Assembly: GCF_012974865.1 (NCBI RefSeq)
Contig: NZ_CP043633.1
Location: forward strand, 3,407,501 to 3,471,500
Reading direction: 5' to 3'
From: Nonlabens sp. Ci31
GTDB taxonomy: Bacteria > Bacteroidota > Bacteroidia > Flavobacteriales > Flavobacteriaceae
Length of the DNA: 64,000 nucleotides
The notes under the pieces are model-generated. The model ran no database searches, was not told where the DNA came from, and saw only the letters and a list, made by a program, of their open reading frames with translations. Of this stretch, positions 16,898 to 25,913 are shown one piece after another (position 1 is the first letter of the stretch; every line of letters begins with the position of its first letter). The translations under genes and the position numbers were made by a program.

Positions 16898-17782
16898 CTA
16901 CTCCTCAAAAGTAAACAAATACAAATCTTCTACTTTCTTTCTAGCCCAGTCGGTTTTTCTTAGGAATTTCAAACTGGATTTGATACCTGGATTGGAATTA
17001 AAAGAATTGATTCTGATGCGATCGCCCAGTTCGTTCCAGCCGTAATGATCGACTAGTTTTTCTAACATATAAGAAAGTTTAACACCGTGCAATGGGTTGT
17101 TAACTTGCTTTTTGATCTCTTTTTCTTTGATCTCCACTAGAACCATTTCCTGATCAGACAACTGCGCATCTACCGGAAATAATTCTACTTGAGTGGTGTT
17201 TCCTTTTAAGAAAGACTTGCTTACTGCTACGTGGTGTATAGTGTTTTCAAAATCGGCAGTAAGGACGGCTATTTTTTGATCGTTTAAGAATTCTTGGAAT
17301 TCATTAACGGTTTTTTCATCTGGCAATAAGGTTCCTGTAAAGGAGGTGTTCCAATCTCCTGTATAACATAGGGCGCCTTCAATTCTCATAAGGTCATCTT
17401 TTTGCTCTACATAGTCCGATTCAAAAAGCTCTTGTTTTGCACCTATGATCGTTCCATATACATTTAAATTACCTAAAGGTGTCTCTATCATTTGGCAAAC
17501 ACTAGTGTACTCGTCATAAGTGTTGACTTTATTTTTAAAGGGATATTTGGTATAGATACTGACTCTGTTCTCTCCTTCTTGATAATCGATACCATCATGT
17601 CGCAAAGGCATTTCTAAAGTAGAAATTTTCTTATAGGTACCTCCTAGGTAAAAACCAAGCTTTGTATTTGTAAGAATGACAATGTCAGCATCTTGCTCCA
17701 TGATCAATTGCTTGCGAGAGTTGTTACTATCGCTATCGAGATCGCCTTCTAAATGATGTAGATTCCAGCTTAATATTTTCAT
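16898..17782 (-). CDS. Endonuclease/exonuclease/phosphatase-like protein
   Basis: The protein opens with [16 protein letters not shown], the usual first strand of the EEP fold with the metal-associated Asn. DADIVILTN and [11 protein letters not shown] follow, then [11 protein letters not shown] (the GDxN motif) near the middle, and HHVAVSKSF in the place of the final His block. The usual D-H pair is changed, so activity is uncertain. The C-terminal 70 residues carry LDRxGW-like pieces ([20 protein letters not shown]) of unknown role. An in-frame ATG 36 bp upstream would add residues before the first strand, so 17782 is preferred. No operon partner. Confidence 0.7.
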   Translation of the reverse strand: MKILSWNLHHLEGDLDSDSNNSRKQLIMEQDADIVILTNTKLGFYLGGTYKKISTLEMPLRHDGIDYQEGENRVSIYTKYPFKNKVNTYDEYTSVCQMIETPLGNLNVYGTIIGAKQELFESDYVEQKDDLMRIEGALCYTGDWNTSFTGTLLPDEKTVNEFQEFLNDQKIAVLTADFENTIHHVAVSKSFLKGNTTQVELFPVDAQLSDQEMVLVEIKEKEIKKQVNNPLHGVKLSYMLEKLVDHYGWNELGDRIRINSFNSNPGIKSSLKFLRKTDWARKKVEDLYLFTFEE

Positions 17783-18007
17783 ATGATTTTGGTAATTGGT
17801 GTGGAGTAAAATAGGCAAAGCAGCCCACTTAAATACATATCCTTTGTATCAACTATTCCCTTAACTATTTCCTCTTTCATTTACTGCTGCTATTCTGACA
17901 GCTTGAGTTTTTAGAAGTATGGAAGAAAGAGTTATTTATTCTTTTTAGCTAAAATAATTAAATTCTAACCCAAAAATGTTTTTTTGCACTATCAACGACT
18001 CATCGAC

Positions 18008-18538
18008 TTAGTCCATAAAATCTATAGACTCCATGACCGCATTAGAATTACCTTCTTTATCGATGCGCACAATAAAAAAATGATCGTAATCCGTTTCTTC
18101 CAGGTCTTTATACACCTGGTCGTTTTGAAGTTGATTTGCATAGGCATTGATCGTATTGCTATGACCGTAAAGCGCTACTGTTTTACCTCTATAGGTCTCT
18201 AAAAGAGAGGTGCCAGATACTTCTTTTACTTGGTAGATTTCTACACCTAGTTTCTTTGCTTTAGCAAGTGGCACTGCCGTCGCTTTTGTTCTATTATAGT
18301 CAGAGGAGATCACGTGATCTACTTCTTTTAAAAAGAAATAATTCACCCATTGCTCTGCCCTTTTCTGTCCTTTTTCTGTCAACCCTGGATCGTCACCTTG
18401 ATCGGTAGCCTTCTCTGCGTGACGTATAAAATAAAAGGTCGTTAAGTTTTCTTTTGCCTTTTCCTCAGGTGTTTTTTCTGCATCAGAATTAAAGCAGGAA
18501 ACCAAGGCTAAGGAGAGTATAAAAAATATTTTTTTCAT
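18008..18538 (-). CDS. Histidine phosphatase family lipoprotein (SixA-like)
   Basis: The 176-residue protein has a lipoprotein signal ending LVSC and the phosphohistidine motif FYFIRHAEK near residue 39. LTEKGQKRAEQW follows, as in SixA and phosphoglycerate mutase relatives. The second catalytic His is in VALYGHSNT near residue 130. The family removes phosphate from small molecules or proteins; a lipid-anchored form would act outside the cytoplasm, so the substrate is probably not a phosphohistidine protein. It stands alone. Confidence 0.85.
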   Translation of the reverse strand: MKKIFFILSLALVSCFNSDAEKTPEEKAKENLTTFYFIRHAEKATDQGDDPGLTEKGQKRAEQWVNYFFLKEVDHVISSDYNRTKATAVPLAKAKKLGVEIYQVKEVSGTSLLETYRGKTVALYGHSNTINAYANQLQNDQVYKDLEETDYDHFFIVRIDKEGNSNAVMESIDFMD

Positions 18539-18557
18539 TATAAAAGATCTGTAGCGG

Positions 18558-18565
18558 TAAAAGTA
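18558..18565 (-). promoter_or_regulatory. -7-like element of the histidine phosphatase gene
   Basis: TACTTTTA on the minus strand, one base off TAnnTTTG, 19 bp before the start codon. Confidence 0.3.
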
Positions 18566-18626
18566 AAGAATCCAACTCTAATCTATAATAATTAGTTCTA
18601 TTAATAGCGCTGTGATAAAAAGTCTT

Positions 18627-18634
18627 TATTTTTA
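18627..18634 (+). promoter_or_regulatory. -7-like element of the hydrolase-OsmC gene
   Basis: TATTTTTA, one base off TAnnTTTG, 15 bp before the ATG at 18650. Confidence 0.35.
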
Positions 18635-18649
18635 AGCAAAACTACTCTT

Positions 18650-19864
18650 ATGAGCTTTGAAAAGATCAATTTTAAAAATGCACAAGGCTATGATCTGAGC
18701 GGGAGGCTGGAATTACCTGCCGACGGACTGCCCCATAATTATGCTGTTTTTGCCCATTGTTTTACCTGTAGTAAAAATTTTAGCGCTACTAAAAATATAT
18801 CACGTGCCTTAACTACTGCTGGATTTGGCGTGTTGCGTTTTGATTTTACAGGTTTAGGAGATTCCAGCGGTGATTTTGCAGACACTAATTTCTCAGGAAA
18901 CGTAGATGATCTTTTGGCTGCGGTCGACTATCTAAAAGCAAACTATAAAGCTCCTACTTTATTAATAGGTCATAGCTTGGGAGGCGCTGCTGTTATATTC
19001 GCTTCCGCGAAAGCGAGTTCCATAAAAGCTGTAGCCACCATAGGAGCTCCTAGTGACACAAAACATGTGCAACATTTATTTGGCGATCAAATCGAAGCCA
19101 TAACCAAAAACGGAGAAGCAGTCGTCCAATTGAGTGGCAGGCCATTTAAGATCAAAGAACAGTTCTTGAAAGATCTTAACGAACAACAAGTGACAGCCAC
19201 CTTAAAAGAACTGAGAAAACCCATTCTCATTGCCCACTCTCCACAAGACAAAACGGTAGGGATAGTGCATGCCGTAGAATTATATGAGGCGGCGATGCAC
19301 CCTAAAAGTTTTATCAGTCTTGATGGAGCAGACCATCTTTTAATGAATAAAGCCGACTCTATATACATAGGAGAAGTGATTGCAAGTTGGGCTTCTCGGT
19401 ATGTGGAGCAAGTAAACGATAGCAGTTTTAAAACAAAGAATCAAGTGGCTGCAAGTCTCCATCGTGATGCCGTCTTTACGACTCAAATGCTAGCAGGAAG
19501 GCATTACTTTACCGCAGATGAGCCAGAAAGTGCAGGCGGTAATGATTTTGGCCCTACACCATACGAATTGCTTTCTAGCGGCCTGGCAGCCTGTACGGTA
19601 ATGACCATACAAATGTATACCCAGCGAAAGCAATGGAACGTAGATAATGTAGAGTGTCACGTAAACTACGACAAGCAACATGCTTTAGATTGTCAGAATT
19701 GCGAACTGGAATCTGCTAAAATTGACACTTTTACCAGAGAGATCAAGTTAACTGGTGATCTAGACGAAAAACAGATCAAAAGAATATTACAAATAGCAGA
19801 TAAGTGCCCAGTGCACAAAACTTTGCATTCAGAAACCCAAGTAGTTACAAAATTGATTAATTAA
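18650..19864 (+). CDS. Bifunctional alpha/beta hydrolase and OsmC-family protein
   Basis: The 404-residue protein is a fusion. Residues 1 to about 250 form an alpha/beta hydrolase with nucleophile elbow LIGHSLGGAA near 105, an Asp in SPQDKTVGIVHAVELY and a His in LDGADHLLM. Residues about 265-404 form an OsmC domain with the peroxidatic Cys in SGLAACTVMTIQMY and the second Cys in DKCPVHKTLH. OsmC proteins reduce organic hydroperoxides, so the pair may free and detoxify peroxidised acyl chains, which is inference. The next gene starts on the last base of the stop codon. This fusion is known in Bacteroidota. A near-perfect AFAKA palindrome occurs at 19000. Confidence 0.9.
   Translation: MSFEKINFKNAQGYDLSGRLELPADGLPHNYAVFAHCFTCSKNFSATKNISRALTTAGFGVLRFDFTGLGDSSGDFADTNFSGNVDDLLAAVDYLKANYKAPTLLIGHSLGGAAVIFASAKASSIKAVATIGAPSDTKHVQHLFGDQIEAITKNGEAVVQLSGRPFKIKEQFLKDLNEQQVTATLKELRKPILIAHSPQDKTVGIVHAVELYEAAMHPKSFISLDGADHLLMNKADSIYIGEVIASWASRYVEQVNDSSFKTKNQVAASLHRDAVFTTQMLAGRHYFTADEPESAGGNDFGPTPYELLSSGLAACTVMTIQMYTQRKQWNVDNVECHVNYDKQHALDCQNCELESAKIDTFTREIKLTGDLDEKQIKRILQIADKCPVHKTLHSETQVVTKLIN
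19000..19015. repeat. Dispersed palindrome copy, one mismatch
   Basis: CGCTTCCGCGAAAGCG in the hydrolase domain, read as FASAKAS. Confidence 0.8.
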
Positions 19865-20352
19865 TGGTATTTGAATTTGATACTTTTTTAGGTAGCAGTG
19901 GCTTTACGGGAGCTGTTCTTATTCCAGAAGATATTGCTGGACAGCTGGCTTTGGACAAAATTAAAAGAGTCGTCGCACAAATAAGCTCTGGGGAGAACCA
20001 CCTGACTTTATATGCAGGAATAACAAAGAGGCAGGGTACCATTTACCTGATGTTTTCAAAGGCCAATCAAAAGAAACTAAAGGTTTCCCAAGGAGATGCC
20101 TTAGATGTGATCCTGCAAGAAGATACCAGCAAATACCAAGCTCCCATGACAGAGGAACTAGAAGCTGTTCTATTAAGTGATTACGAGGCTTATACGATTT
20201 TTGAAAACTTACTTCCAGGCAAACAACGCAACATTATTTTTATGATTTACAACCTAAAAGATTCTCAGAAAAAAGTTGATACCGCATTGAATGTAATGGA
20301 AAATTTAAAAATGGGAAATCACAACCCTATGAAATTTGACAAACTCTTATGA
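19864..20352 (+). CDS. YdeI/OmpD-associated family protein
   Basis: The 162-residue protein has an N-terminal beta-barrel-like part of the DUF1905 type (TGAVLIPEDIAGQLALDKIKR, split as TGAVLIPEDI and ALDKIKR) and a C-terminal helical part with LPGKQRNIIFMIYNLKDSQK. The latter recalls the YdeI motif with basic residues before a W/Y-rich helix. Its ATG overlaps the preceding stop by one base, so it is translationally coupled to the hydrolase-OsmC fusion. YdeI-like proteins have been linked to envelope stress and peptide protection; the role here is unknown. Confidence 0.65.
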   Translation: MVFEFDTFLGSSGFTGAVLIPEDIAGQLALDKIKRVVAQISSGENHLTLYAGITKRQGTIYLMFSKANQKKLKVSQGDALDVILQEDTSKYQAPMTEELEAVLLSDYEAYTIFENLLPGKQRNIIFMIYNLKDSQKKVDTALNVMENLKMGNHNPMKFDKLL

Positions 20353-20411
20353 TAAAAAACTCTTATATATTCTTACATTTAACATGAACTAAAACTTTAA
20401 ATAACCAAAAA

Positions 20412-21041
20412 ATGAAAAAATTAATAACAGGAATCTTTGCTTTATGTTTGACTCTAAGCATATCATCATGCAAAGAAACTAAAGAAACAGATGAACTTAC
20501 CGATGAGACAGAAACATCTTATGAAGATGGAATGGATCATGAGGATGGAATGGATTACGAAGATCATACTATGGCCGATGGCAGCATGATGATGGGTAAA
20601 TCAGTTGCGGTACCTATGTCTTCAAAAAGCGGAAGTGATGTAAGTGGATTGATTGAGTTCATGCAAACAGAAGAAGGGGTTACTATGAATGTAGATCTTG
20701 AAGGCTTAACTCAAGGTACACATGCGATACACATACATCAAAATGGAGATTGTAGTTCTGACGATGGTAAAAGCGCTGGTGGACACTGGGATCCAACAAT
20801 GGAAGATCACGGAAAATGGGGAGAAGGAATGTATCATTCTGGTGATATAGGAAACTTAGAAGTATCAGAAGATGGAAAAGCAACCTTAGAATTTACAACA
20901 GGTAAATGGTGTATAGGTTGTGATGATGAAATGAAAAACATTATTGGAAAAGGAGTTATTGTACACGCTAGTGCAGATGACTTTAAATCTCAACCTAGTG
21001 GAGCTGCTGGTGCTCGCGTAGCTTGTGGAGTAATTGAGTAG
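20412..21041 (+). CDS. Cu/Zn superoxide dismutase lipoprotein
   Basis: The 209-residue protein has a lipoprotein signal (LTLSISSC). An acidic linker rich in Met and His follows (about residues 25-60, with repeats of EDGMDHEDGMDYED and SMMMG). The SOD domain has the copper ligands in HAIHIHQNGDC, the metal-binding His in GGHWDP, YHSGDIGN, and the last copper ligand in IVHASADDF. The disulfide Cys residues lie in GDCSS and RVACGVIE. It removes superoxide in the periplasm or at the membrane. The Met/His linker could gather copper, which is inference. A strong terminator follows. Confidence 0.95.
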   Translation: MKKLITGIFALCLTLSISSCKETKETDELTDETETSYEDGMDHEDGMDYEDHTMADGSMMMGKSVAVPMSSKSGSDVSGLIEFMQTEEGVTMNVDLEGLTQGTHAIHIHQNGDCSSDDGKSAGGHWDPTMEDHGKWGEGMYHSGDIGNLEVSEDGKATLEFTTGKWCIGCDDEMKNIIGKGVIVHASADDFKSQPSGAAGARVACGVIE

Positions 21042-21061
21042 TTTTAACCAATATTATAATT

Positions 21062-21098
21062 AAAGTCTGCGCGTATTTACTCGCAGACTTTTTTTTTG
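21062..21098 (+). terminator. Terminator of the SOD gene
   Basis: AAGTCTGCG pairs with CGCAGACTT across an 8-10 nt loop, followed by a run of nine T, 21 bp after the stop. Confidence 0.85.
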
Positions 21099-21125
21099 CA
21101 TCTTTAACACCTAATTAATTAATTA

Positions 21126-21662
21126 ATGAGTGCACAACCTGATTTACTAATTGCCAGAATGAAAAGTGGAGATCAAACCGCATTTACACGGGTTTATGAT
21201 CGTTATCAAGAAGCTTTACACGGCGTCATTTATAATATTGTAAAAAATAGAGATGTTTCTGAAGAAATCCTGCAAGACGTATTTATCAAAATCTGGAATA
21301 ATTCTGAATCCTATGACTCACAACAAGGACGTTTTTTTACCTGGGCCTTAAACATTTCGCGCAATGCGTCTATAGATTATCTAAGGTCTAAAAGACATAA
21401 AGACAGTTTAAAAAACCTAAGTAGTGATAATTTCGTAGATGTATTAGAAACTAGTGATGATTTAGATACCGCGACAAATGCTATTTACTTGAAAAAGTGG
21501 ATAGAAAAACTAGAGCCGATGTGTATCAAAATTATCGATGTAATATTCTTTAAGGGTTTTACATTTAACGATGGTGCAAAAGAATTAGAAATGCCTTCTG
21601 GCACCTTGAAAACTAGACATAGAAAGTGTATGATGGCATTAAGAAATATGATATTAAACTAA
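21126..21662 (+). CDS. ECF RNA polymerase sigma factor
   Basis: The 178-residue sigma factor has region 2 at about 10-85 (DRYQEALHGVIYNIVKNRDV, then EEILQDVFIKIWNN and FTWALNISRNASIDYLRS) and region 4 at about 120-175 (EPMCIKIIDVIFFKGFTFND, then SGTLKTRHRKCMMALRNM). The stop overlaps the start of the RskA-like gene by one base, the standard sigma/anti-sigma pairing. Confidence 0.92.
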   Translation: MSAQPDLLIARMKSGDQTAFTRVYDRYQEALHGVIYNIVKNRDVSEEILQDVFIKIWNNSESYDSQQGRFFTWALNISRNASIDYLRSKRHKDSLKNLSSDNFVDVLETSDDLDTATNAIYLKKWIEKLEPMCIKIIDVIFFKGFTFNDGAKELEMPSGTLKTRHRKCMMALRNMILN

Positions 21663-22450
21663 TGGATACTCAAGAATTAATAAATAGCGGCGATTTAGAA
21701 CTCTATGTATGCGGAGCACTGGAACTGGAACGTTCCATTGAAATAACACAAGCACTTAAGAATAATATACCTCTTCAACTGGAAGTACAAATCATTGAAG
21801 AAACCTATATGAAACTCGCAATTGGAATTGCTCCTACTACTAATGAGGTAGAATTATTTGATAAACTACAAGCAATTATAGGTAAAGACAATTCAGAATC
21901 CAACACCAGCTCTTGGAGCAATTACATAGGTTGGGCGGCAGCAGTTGCACTTCTTTTCGGTGGCGGTTACCTCTATACAAACAATGCTGATCTTCAAGAA
22001 AACAACACTTCTCTAGAAAATCAACTAGTTACTGCAGAACAGGAGAAAGAAATTCTAAATACGGAAGTTGAAAATACACGACAGGCCAACAATGACTATG
22101 AGGAAGCACTTGCTTTTATCAAGAAAAAAAACACGGCTAAAGTAAACCTAGCTGGTCAGAAAGGATTTGAAAGCTCTTATGCTACTGCATTCCACAATCC
22201 GGTGGAAAATGTCACTTACTTAGATGTCGCGGGGCTTCCTGCTGCACCTCAAGGAAAGTCATATCAATTATGGTCATTGACATTGAATCCGCTGATGCCT
22301 ACTAGTCTCGGTGTGGTAGAAAACAGCAATGATCTTTTAAGGATTGAAAATACCAACTCCTCAGAAGCTTTTGGTATTACACTGGAAGAATATGGAGGTG
22401 CTGAAGGTCCTAATTTAGAACAACTCTATACCTTAGGAGTGATTAATTAA
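21662..22450 (+). CDS. RskA-like anti-sigma factor
   Basis: The 262-residue protein has a cytoplasmic N-terminal helical domain (ELYVCGALELERSIEITQAL), a membrane helix (about 82-100, IGWAAAVALLFGGGYLY), a coiled coil (about 105-150) and a C-terminal RskA domain (about 165-262). The latter contains VTYLDVAGLPAAPQGKSYQL and FGITLEEYGGAEGP. It binds the upstream sigma factor until degraded by proteases, by analogy with characterised RskA. A frame open from 21626 would start inside the sigma gene; the ATG overlapping its stop is the better start. A terminator follows. Confidence 0.85.
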   Translation: MDTQELINSGDLELYVCGALELERSIEITQALKNNIPLQLEVQIIEETYMKLAIGIAPTTNEVELFDKLQAIIGKDNSESNTSSWSNYIGWAAAVALLFGGGYLYTNNADLQENNTSLENQLVTAEQEKEILNTEVENTRQANNDYEEALAFIKKKNTAKVNLAGQKGFESSYATAFHNPVENVTYLDVAGLPAAPQGKSYQLWSLTLNPLMPTSLGVVENSNDLLRIENTNSSEAFGITLEEYGGAEGPNLEQLYTLGVIN

Positions 22451-22471
22451 TCTGACTCTTTAGATTTTGAA

Positions 22472-22504
22472 AAAATGCGCAGCTGATAGCTGCGCATTTT
22501 TTTT
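22472..22504 (+). terminator. Terminator of the sigma/RskA operon
   Basis: AATGCGCAGCT and AGCTGCGCATT form a near-perfect stem with a 3-nt loop followed by eight T. Confidence 0.9.
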
Positions 22505-22960
22505 GGTGTTAAATCCTACCAAACAACTATAATTTTATGATAAGGTGGAGTTTCCATATCTTTTATAAAGGCAGTTATAAGCAATTGGGTCTATTGACTT
22601 AGAAATGTGAACTGCTACATGACCAGAACAGCTGGTGTCACCTGTACTTCTAAATTCTTCTTTTATTGCGGTAACTAAAGGAAGCGTGGTTATTTATCCA
22701 GAAGGTGGTAGGAGTCTTTAAAAGCCTTTCTGCTAGTGAAGGGTGATGGACTTATCATATACCTTCAGTAAAGTACCAGCAGGTATAGGCAGGAGCCTGA
22801 CCGATTTTAATAAAGACGGCACTGTTATAGAGTTTCTTTTTACCGCTGAGTGTGCTCACCTATTCAATGAGTCCTATGATTCCATAGGAAACCAACAACC
22901 TTCGGTCTGAAAAGTCCTCTTTTACCCAAGGATTTTAAAAGGGTACCAAAGCTTAAAGCA

Positions 22961-22996
22961 AAAAAGGTGCCCGACTCTTTTACGAATCAGGCACCC
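22961..22996 (-). terminator. Terminator of the TPR lipoprotein gene
   Basis: GGTGCC and GGCACC arms extended by GA/TC pairs form a hairpin. On the minus strand it is followed by a T run. Confidence 0.75.
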
Positions 22997-23067
22997 AAAC
23001 TAACCAACCAAAAAAACAAAGTTTTCTTTCTCTTACTACTACTTACGTAATTACAGAGGCTTTGGTT

Positions 23068-24387
23068 TTAAATTTCATTGATCATATCATTATAACTCTT
23101 TATGGTAATTGGTCCCAGCTCATAGGCGGCACCAGATAAATCTTTACTGTACTCCAAAGCTTCTTCTCTTTTGCCATTTGCTATTAAAATTTCAAGCGTG
23201 TGCAATTGTGCAACCGGTTCATAGGTCTTGCCTATAACATACTGCTGTTGGTTGATGAGTGCTTCTTGTGGCTTTCCGTTTTTGAGAAGTGCGTAGCTCA
23301 ATAAACTTTGAGTCTCTGGTGTAGATCTGTTTTTAACTTCAGCTCTAGCAGTATCTAAAGCTCTCTTTTTTTCCAATTTGTTTCCAGAAAGCAGTTGTTC
23401 CACTTTATACGTATTGTACATCGCTCCATAGGCTTTCTTTTCAACTTCATTTAAAAAAGACATACGCAAAGGTTCTGTTTCATTGGAAAAGTTTTGGTAC
23501 TCCATCACTTCTGCAATAGCTAGATCATAGTCTGGTAAAGGATGGCGCTCTTTTATTTTATTTAAAATACGCAAAGCCTCTTCAGAATTTTTTTCATAAG
23601 AATAAACAATCCATGCAATTCCTTTTAGGGCATAGGTATTCATTGGATCTAATTCTAAAGTTTTAAGGTAATGATCATAGGATTTTTCAATCTGACCATC
23701 GTGGCCATAGTAATCTGCAATATTAGAATTGCTCCATAGTTGTATGGATGGATTTCCACTTTGATCTGCTAAGGTTTTTGCTTTTTCCATTAGTCTTATG
23801 GTAGCCTTCAAGTCGCCCTTATTATCATTCCATTTTGCTGCTCTGATCAAATAGTTGTAATCTTTGCTATTTGTGAGTTGATCCAACATGTTTTCGGCTC
23901 TTGAATAATCTCCCAATTCCATCGCAATGTCAAAGTATACCATCTGACTTTCTCTAGCGAGTGGACTTCTGGTAAAAGTTTGCAGCAAACTATCTGCAGT
24001 CTTGAATTTATGTTGTTTGATGTAGGCTTGGGCAAGGTTGTATTTAGAATTATCAGGATTGATATACCTATTTGCTACTACGGCTTCTTGCATTTGAACT
24101 GATCTGTTGAGATTACTTACATCTCCTTTAAGATCATAAAGTAAGTTGAGCTTAGCTGCTAAACGACCTAAATCCAACACTCCTGTAGGGTTTACTTGAA
24201 TAATAGCTTCTAGACTATCTATTTCTCTTTTTAGTTTTACTACGGGTAATGAATCGTTCGTATCTAAATAAGAATTGTAATCAGCTGAGGCTGTTACTAT
24301 TTTAGGTGTAGAAGTTATGTTTGAACCGCTCTGCTTCTTACAAGACGTAATCACAAGTAGTGTCAAAAATGCATATAGGAATTTCAT
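23068..24387 (-). CDS. TPR-repeat lipoprotein
   Basis: The 439-residue protein has a lipoprotein signal (KFLYAFLTLLVITSC) and then helical repeats of TPR type from about residue 90 to 430. One is HYLKTLELDPMNTYALKGIA in form (KSYDHYLKTLELDP, then TYALKGIAWIVYSYEKN); another is TPETQSLLSYALLKNGKPQE. TPR arrays bind other proteins, and a lipid anchor places it in the envelope. It follows the two DUF4331 genes on the same strand, but a terminator separates them, so it probably has its own promoter while belonging to the same functional cluster. Confidence 0.82.
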   Translation of the reverse strand: MKFLYAFLTLLVITSCKKQSGSNITSTPKIVTASADYNSYLDTNDSLPVVKLKREIDSLEAIIQVNPTGVLDLGRLAAKLNLLYDLKGDVSNLNRSVQMQEAVVANRYINPDNSKYNLAQAYIKQHKFKTADSLLQTFTRSPLARESQMVYFDIAMELGDYSRAENMLDQLTNSKDYNYLIRAAKWNDNKGDLKATIRLMEKAKTLADQSGNPSIQLWSNSNIADYYGHDGQIEKSYDHYLKTLELDPMNTYALKGIAWIVYSYEKNSEEALRILNKIKERHPLPDYDLAIAEVMEYQNFSNETEPLRMSFLNEVEKKAYGAMYNTYKVEQLLSGNKLEKKRALDTARAEVKNRSTPETQSLLSYALLKNGKPQEALINQQQYVIGKTYEPVAQLHTLEILIANGKREEALEYSKDLSGAAYELGPITIKSYNDMINEI

Positions 24388-24401
24388 AGTGGTAAGGAAT
24401 T

Positions 24402-24434
24402 AAAAATGCCGATTCCATAAAAGGAATCGGCATT
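24402..24434 (-). terminator. Terminator of the DUF4331 genes
   Basis: AAATGCCGATTCC pairs perfectly with GGAATCGGCATTT around a 6-nt loop, with a T run on the minus strand. Confidence 0.85.
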
Positions 24435-24452
24435 TGTTAAATAATCAATTTA

Positions 24453-25037
24453 TTAAAACTGAGCTGGTGTTAAATATGGAAATGTACTCGTGCTGGTTCC
24501 CATTTCTTGAGAAACATTATCAGATACTAAGTTAGGTGTTCCATTGTTTCCATCAAAACGAGCTCCAGTGTTACCACCGAAAAGAACGATTAAGGACACA
24601 TCAATTACATCATCTTCTAACGTACGACCAGTTAAGAAACTGCTAGTAGAAGTAAAGTATGAAGTAGGTGCATCTGGTGAAACTTGTAGTACATCTAAAG
24701 AAAGTACTGCTGTCGTTTGCGCTTGATCCAATCCTAAAATATTATTTTCAAAACTAGCTCCGTACGCTGCGTAATATGCTCCTAGCGTGTTATTGAATTC
24801 CCCTGAAAAGGCAGCGATCTGATTTGCAGGAGTAGTAATATTAAAGTTGTTTTTATTGGCATCAGAACCAGAAAGAACTGTGTTGATCCCTGGACGTCCC
24901 ATTTGATCTTGGGTAGTAAATGTCCCTGAGAAATCTGTTGTTGCTGGCTGTCCAGTTACTGGATTATCATCATCACTACAGCTTACTGTAAGTGTCGCAA
25001 CTACGGCTACTGCCATTATATATTTGAATATTTTCAT
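24453..25037 (-). CDS. DUF4331 C-terminal-half lipoprotein
   Basis: The 194-residue protein has a lipoprotein signal ending LTVSC. Its body matches the second half of DUF4331 proteins: MGRPGINTVL, a long insertion, SFLTGRTLEDDVIDVSL and the ending FPYLTPAQF. In other bacteria this segment follows an ADHLDAP-type N-terminal half in one polypeptide of about 450 residues. Here that half is the separate gene just upstream, 42 bp away on the same strand. The two products probably work together in the envelope. The family has no assigned reaction. Confidence 0.8.
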   Translation of the reverse strand: MKIFKYIMAVAVVATLTVSCSDDDNPVTGQPATTDFSGTFTTQDQMGRPGINTVLSGSDANKNNFNITTPANQIAAFSGEFNNTLGAYYAAYGASFENNILGLDQAQTTAVLSLDVLQVSPDAPTSYFTSTSSFLTGRTLEDDVIDVSLIVLFGGNTGARFDGNNGTPNLVSDNVSQEMGTSTSTFPYLTPAQF

Positions 25038-25079
25038 TGTATTTTTTTTTTAAAAATTTAAACTTAACTTGATTTGCTT

Positions 25080-25796
25080 TTAGTTTCTTCTTTTTGTCTC
25101 TACCCATACATTATAAGAGTTAGGTAAGCCATAAACTGGCGCGCCTAATCCTGCACGGAATTGATCAGCAAGGTGTGTAGGAGCTGTTCCTAGTAACACA
25201 TTAGGTACTTCTAATACGATCGCATTCACATTTGCTCCTGAAAAAGCATTGGTACCTGTAGATCCAAATCCCTCAGCTGGTGCAGTACCTGCTACTGTAT
25301 TGAATTGTTGGAAATCAAAAAAGAAAGCATCTTGACGTTGTCCCGCAAAAGCGTGTATCCCTCCAGTTAATAATTCTCCTGGTGAACCTATAGTAACACT
25401 ACCTATAGCTTCATTCGTGTCAATAGTACTGCTCAATGTAGTAGAATTTGGGGCATAAGGTCCAAAAAAGTACATTTTATCTCCTTGTCTTAAGGCTTGA
25501 ATTACTAAATCTTCACTTACTCCTACAGAAGCAGGAAAAGCTCCAGGTACATCTGCACCTGTATTGTCAATATTAATCTCTATCATCACGTTTTCGTCAA
25601 AATTTGACGCAGCGCTACCTGCTGGTAAAGAGACAATAAAAGTAGTAGATGTGGAATTTTCTCCTTCAAAAGCAAAAAAGTCTGCAATATCAGTGTTCAT
25701 GTTTCTCACATTGGGAGCGTCGAGGTGGTCAGCCGCGATTAAAGAACCGGCGATAGCTGCTATCGCAAGTGTGGACCAAAGGGCAATTTTTTTCAT
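25080..25796 (-). CDS. DUF4331 N-terminal-half exported protein
   Basis: The 238-residue protein has a signal peptide (KKIALWSTLAIAAIAGSLIA). The mature chain starts with ADHLDAPNVRNMNTDIADFF, the hallmark DUF4331 opening. It continues with FFGPYAPNS, GIHAFAGQRQDAFFFDFQQF and NVNAIVLEVPNVLL. It ends at NVWVETKRRN, just where full-length relatives go on to the GRPxxNT half. Its missing second half is the next gene downstream. No lipobox is seen, so one half is soluble and the other lipid-anchored. Confidence 0.82.
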   Translation of the reverse strand: MKKIALWSTLAIAAIAGSLIAADHLDAPNVRNMNTDIADFFAFEGENSTSTTFIVSLPAGSAASNFDENVMIEINIDNTGADVPGAFPASVGVSEDLVIQALRQGDKMYFFGPYAPNSTTLSSTIDTNEAIGSVTIGSPGELLTGGIHAFAGQRQDAFFFDFQQFNTVAGTAPAEGFGSTGTNAFSGANVNAIVLEVPNVLLGTAPTHLADQFRAGLGAPVYGLPNSYNVWVETKRRN

Positions 25797-25913
25797 CTTA
25801 AAATGGTTTTAATTAATTTATACTCCATTTACGAGAGAAAGACAGTAGCGGTTTTAAATGCTGTGTTAAAACCTTGCCAACGCGTTACCAAATTAAGAGG
25901 TATACTTAAGAAT

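Larger units (their letters stand above)
22451..23067. other. Gene-poor interval with possible acyltransferase remnant
   Basis: After the RskA terminator there is a stretch with no intact frame. Near 22680-22722 one frame reads KGSVVIYPEGGRSL, like the FPEGTRS block of PlsC-type acyltransferases, followed by a stop and by fragments in other frames (AFLLVKGDGLIIYLQ). This may be a dead acyltransferase gene, but only one motif supports that. Confidence 0.3.
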
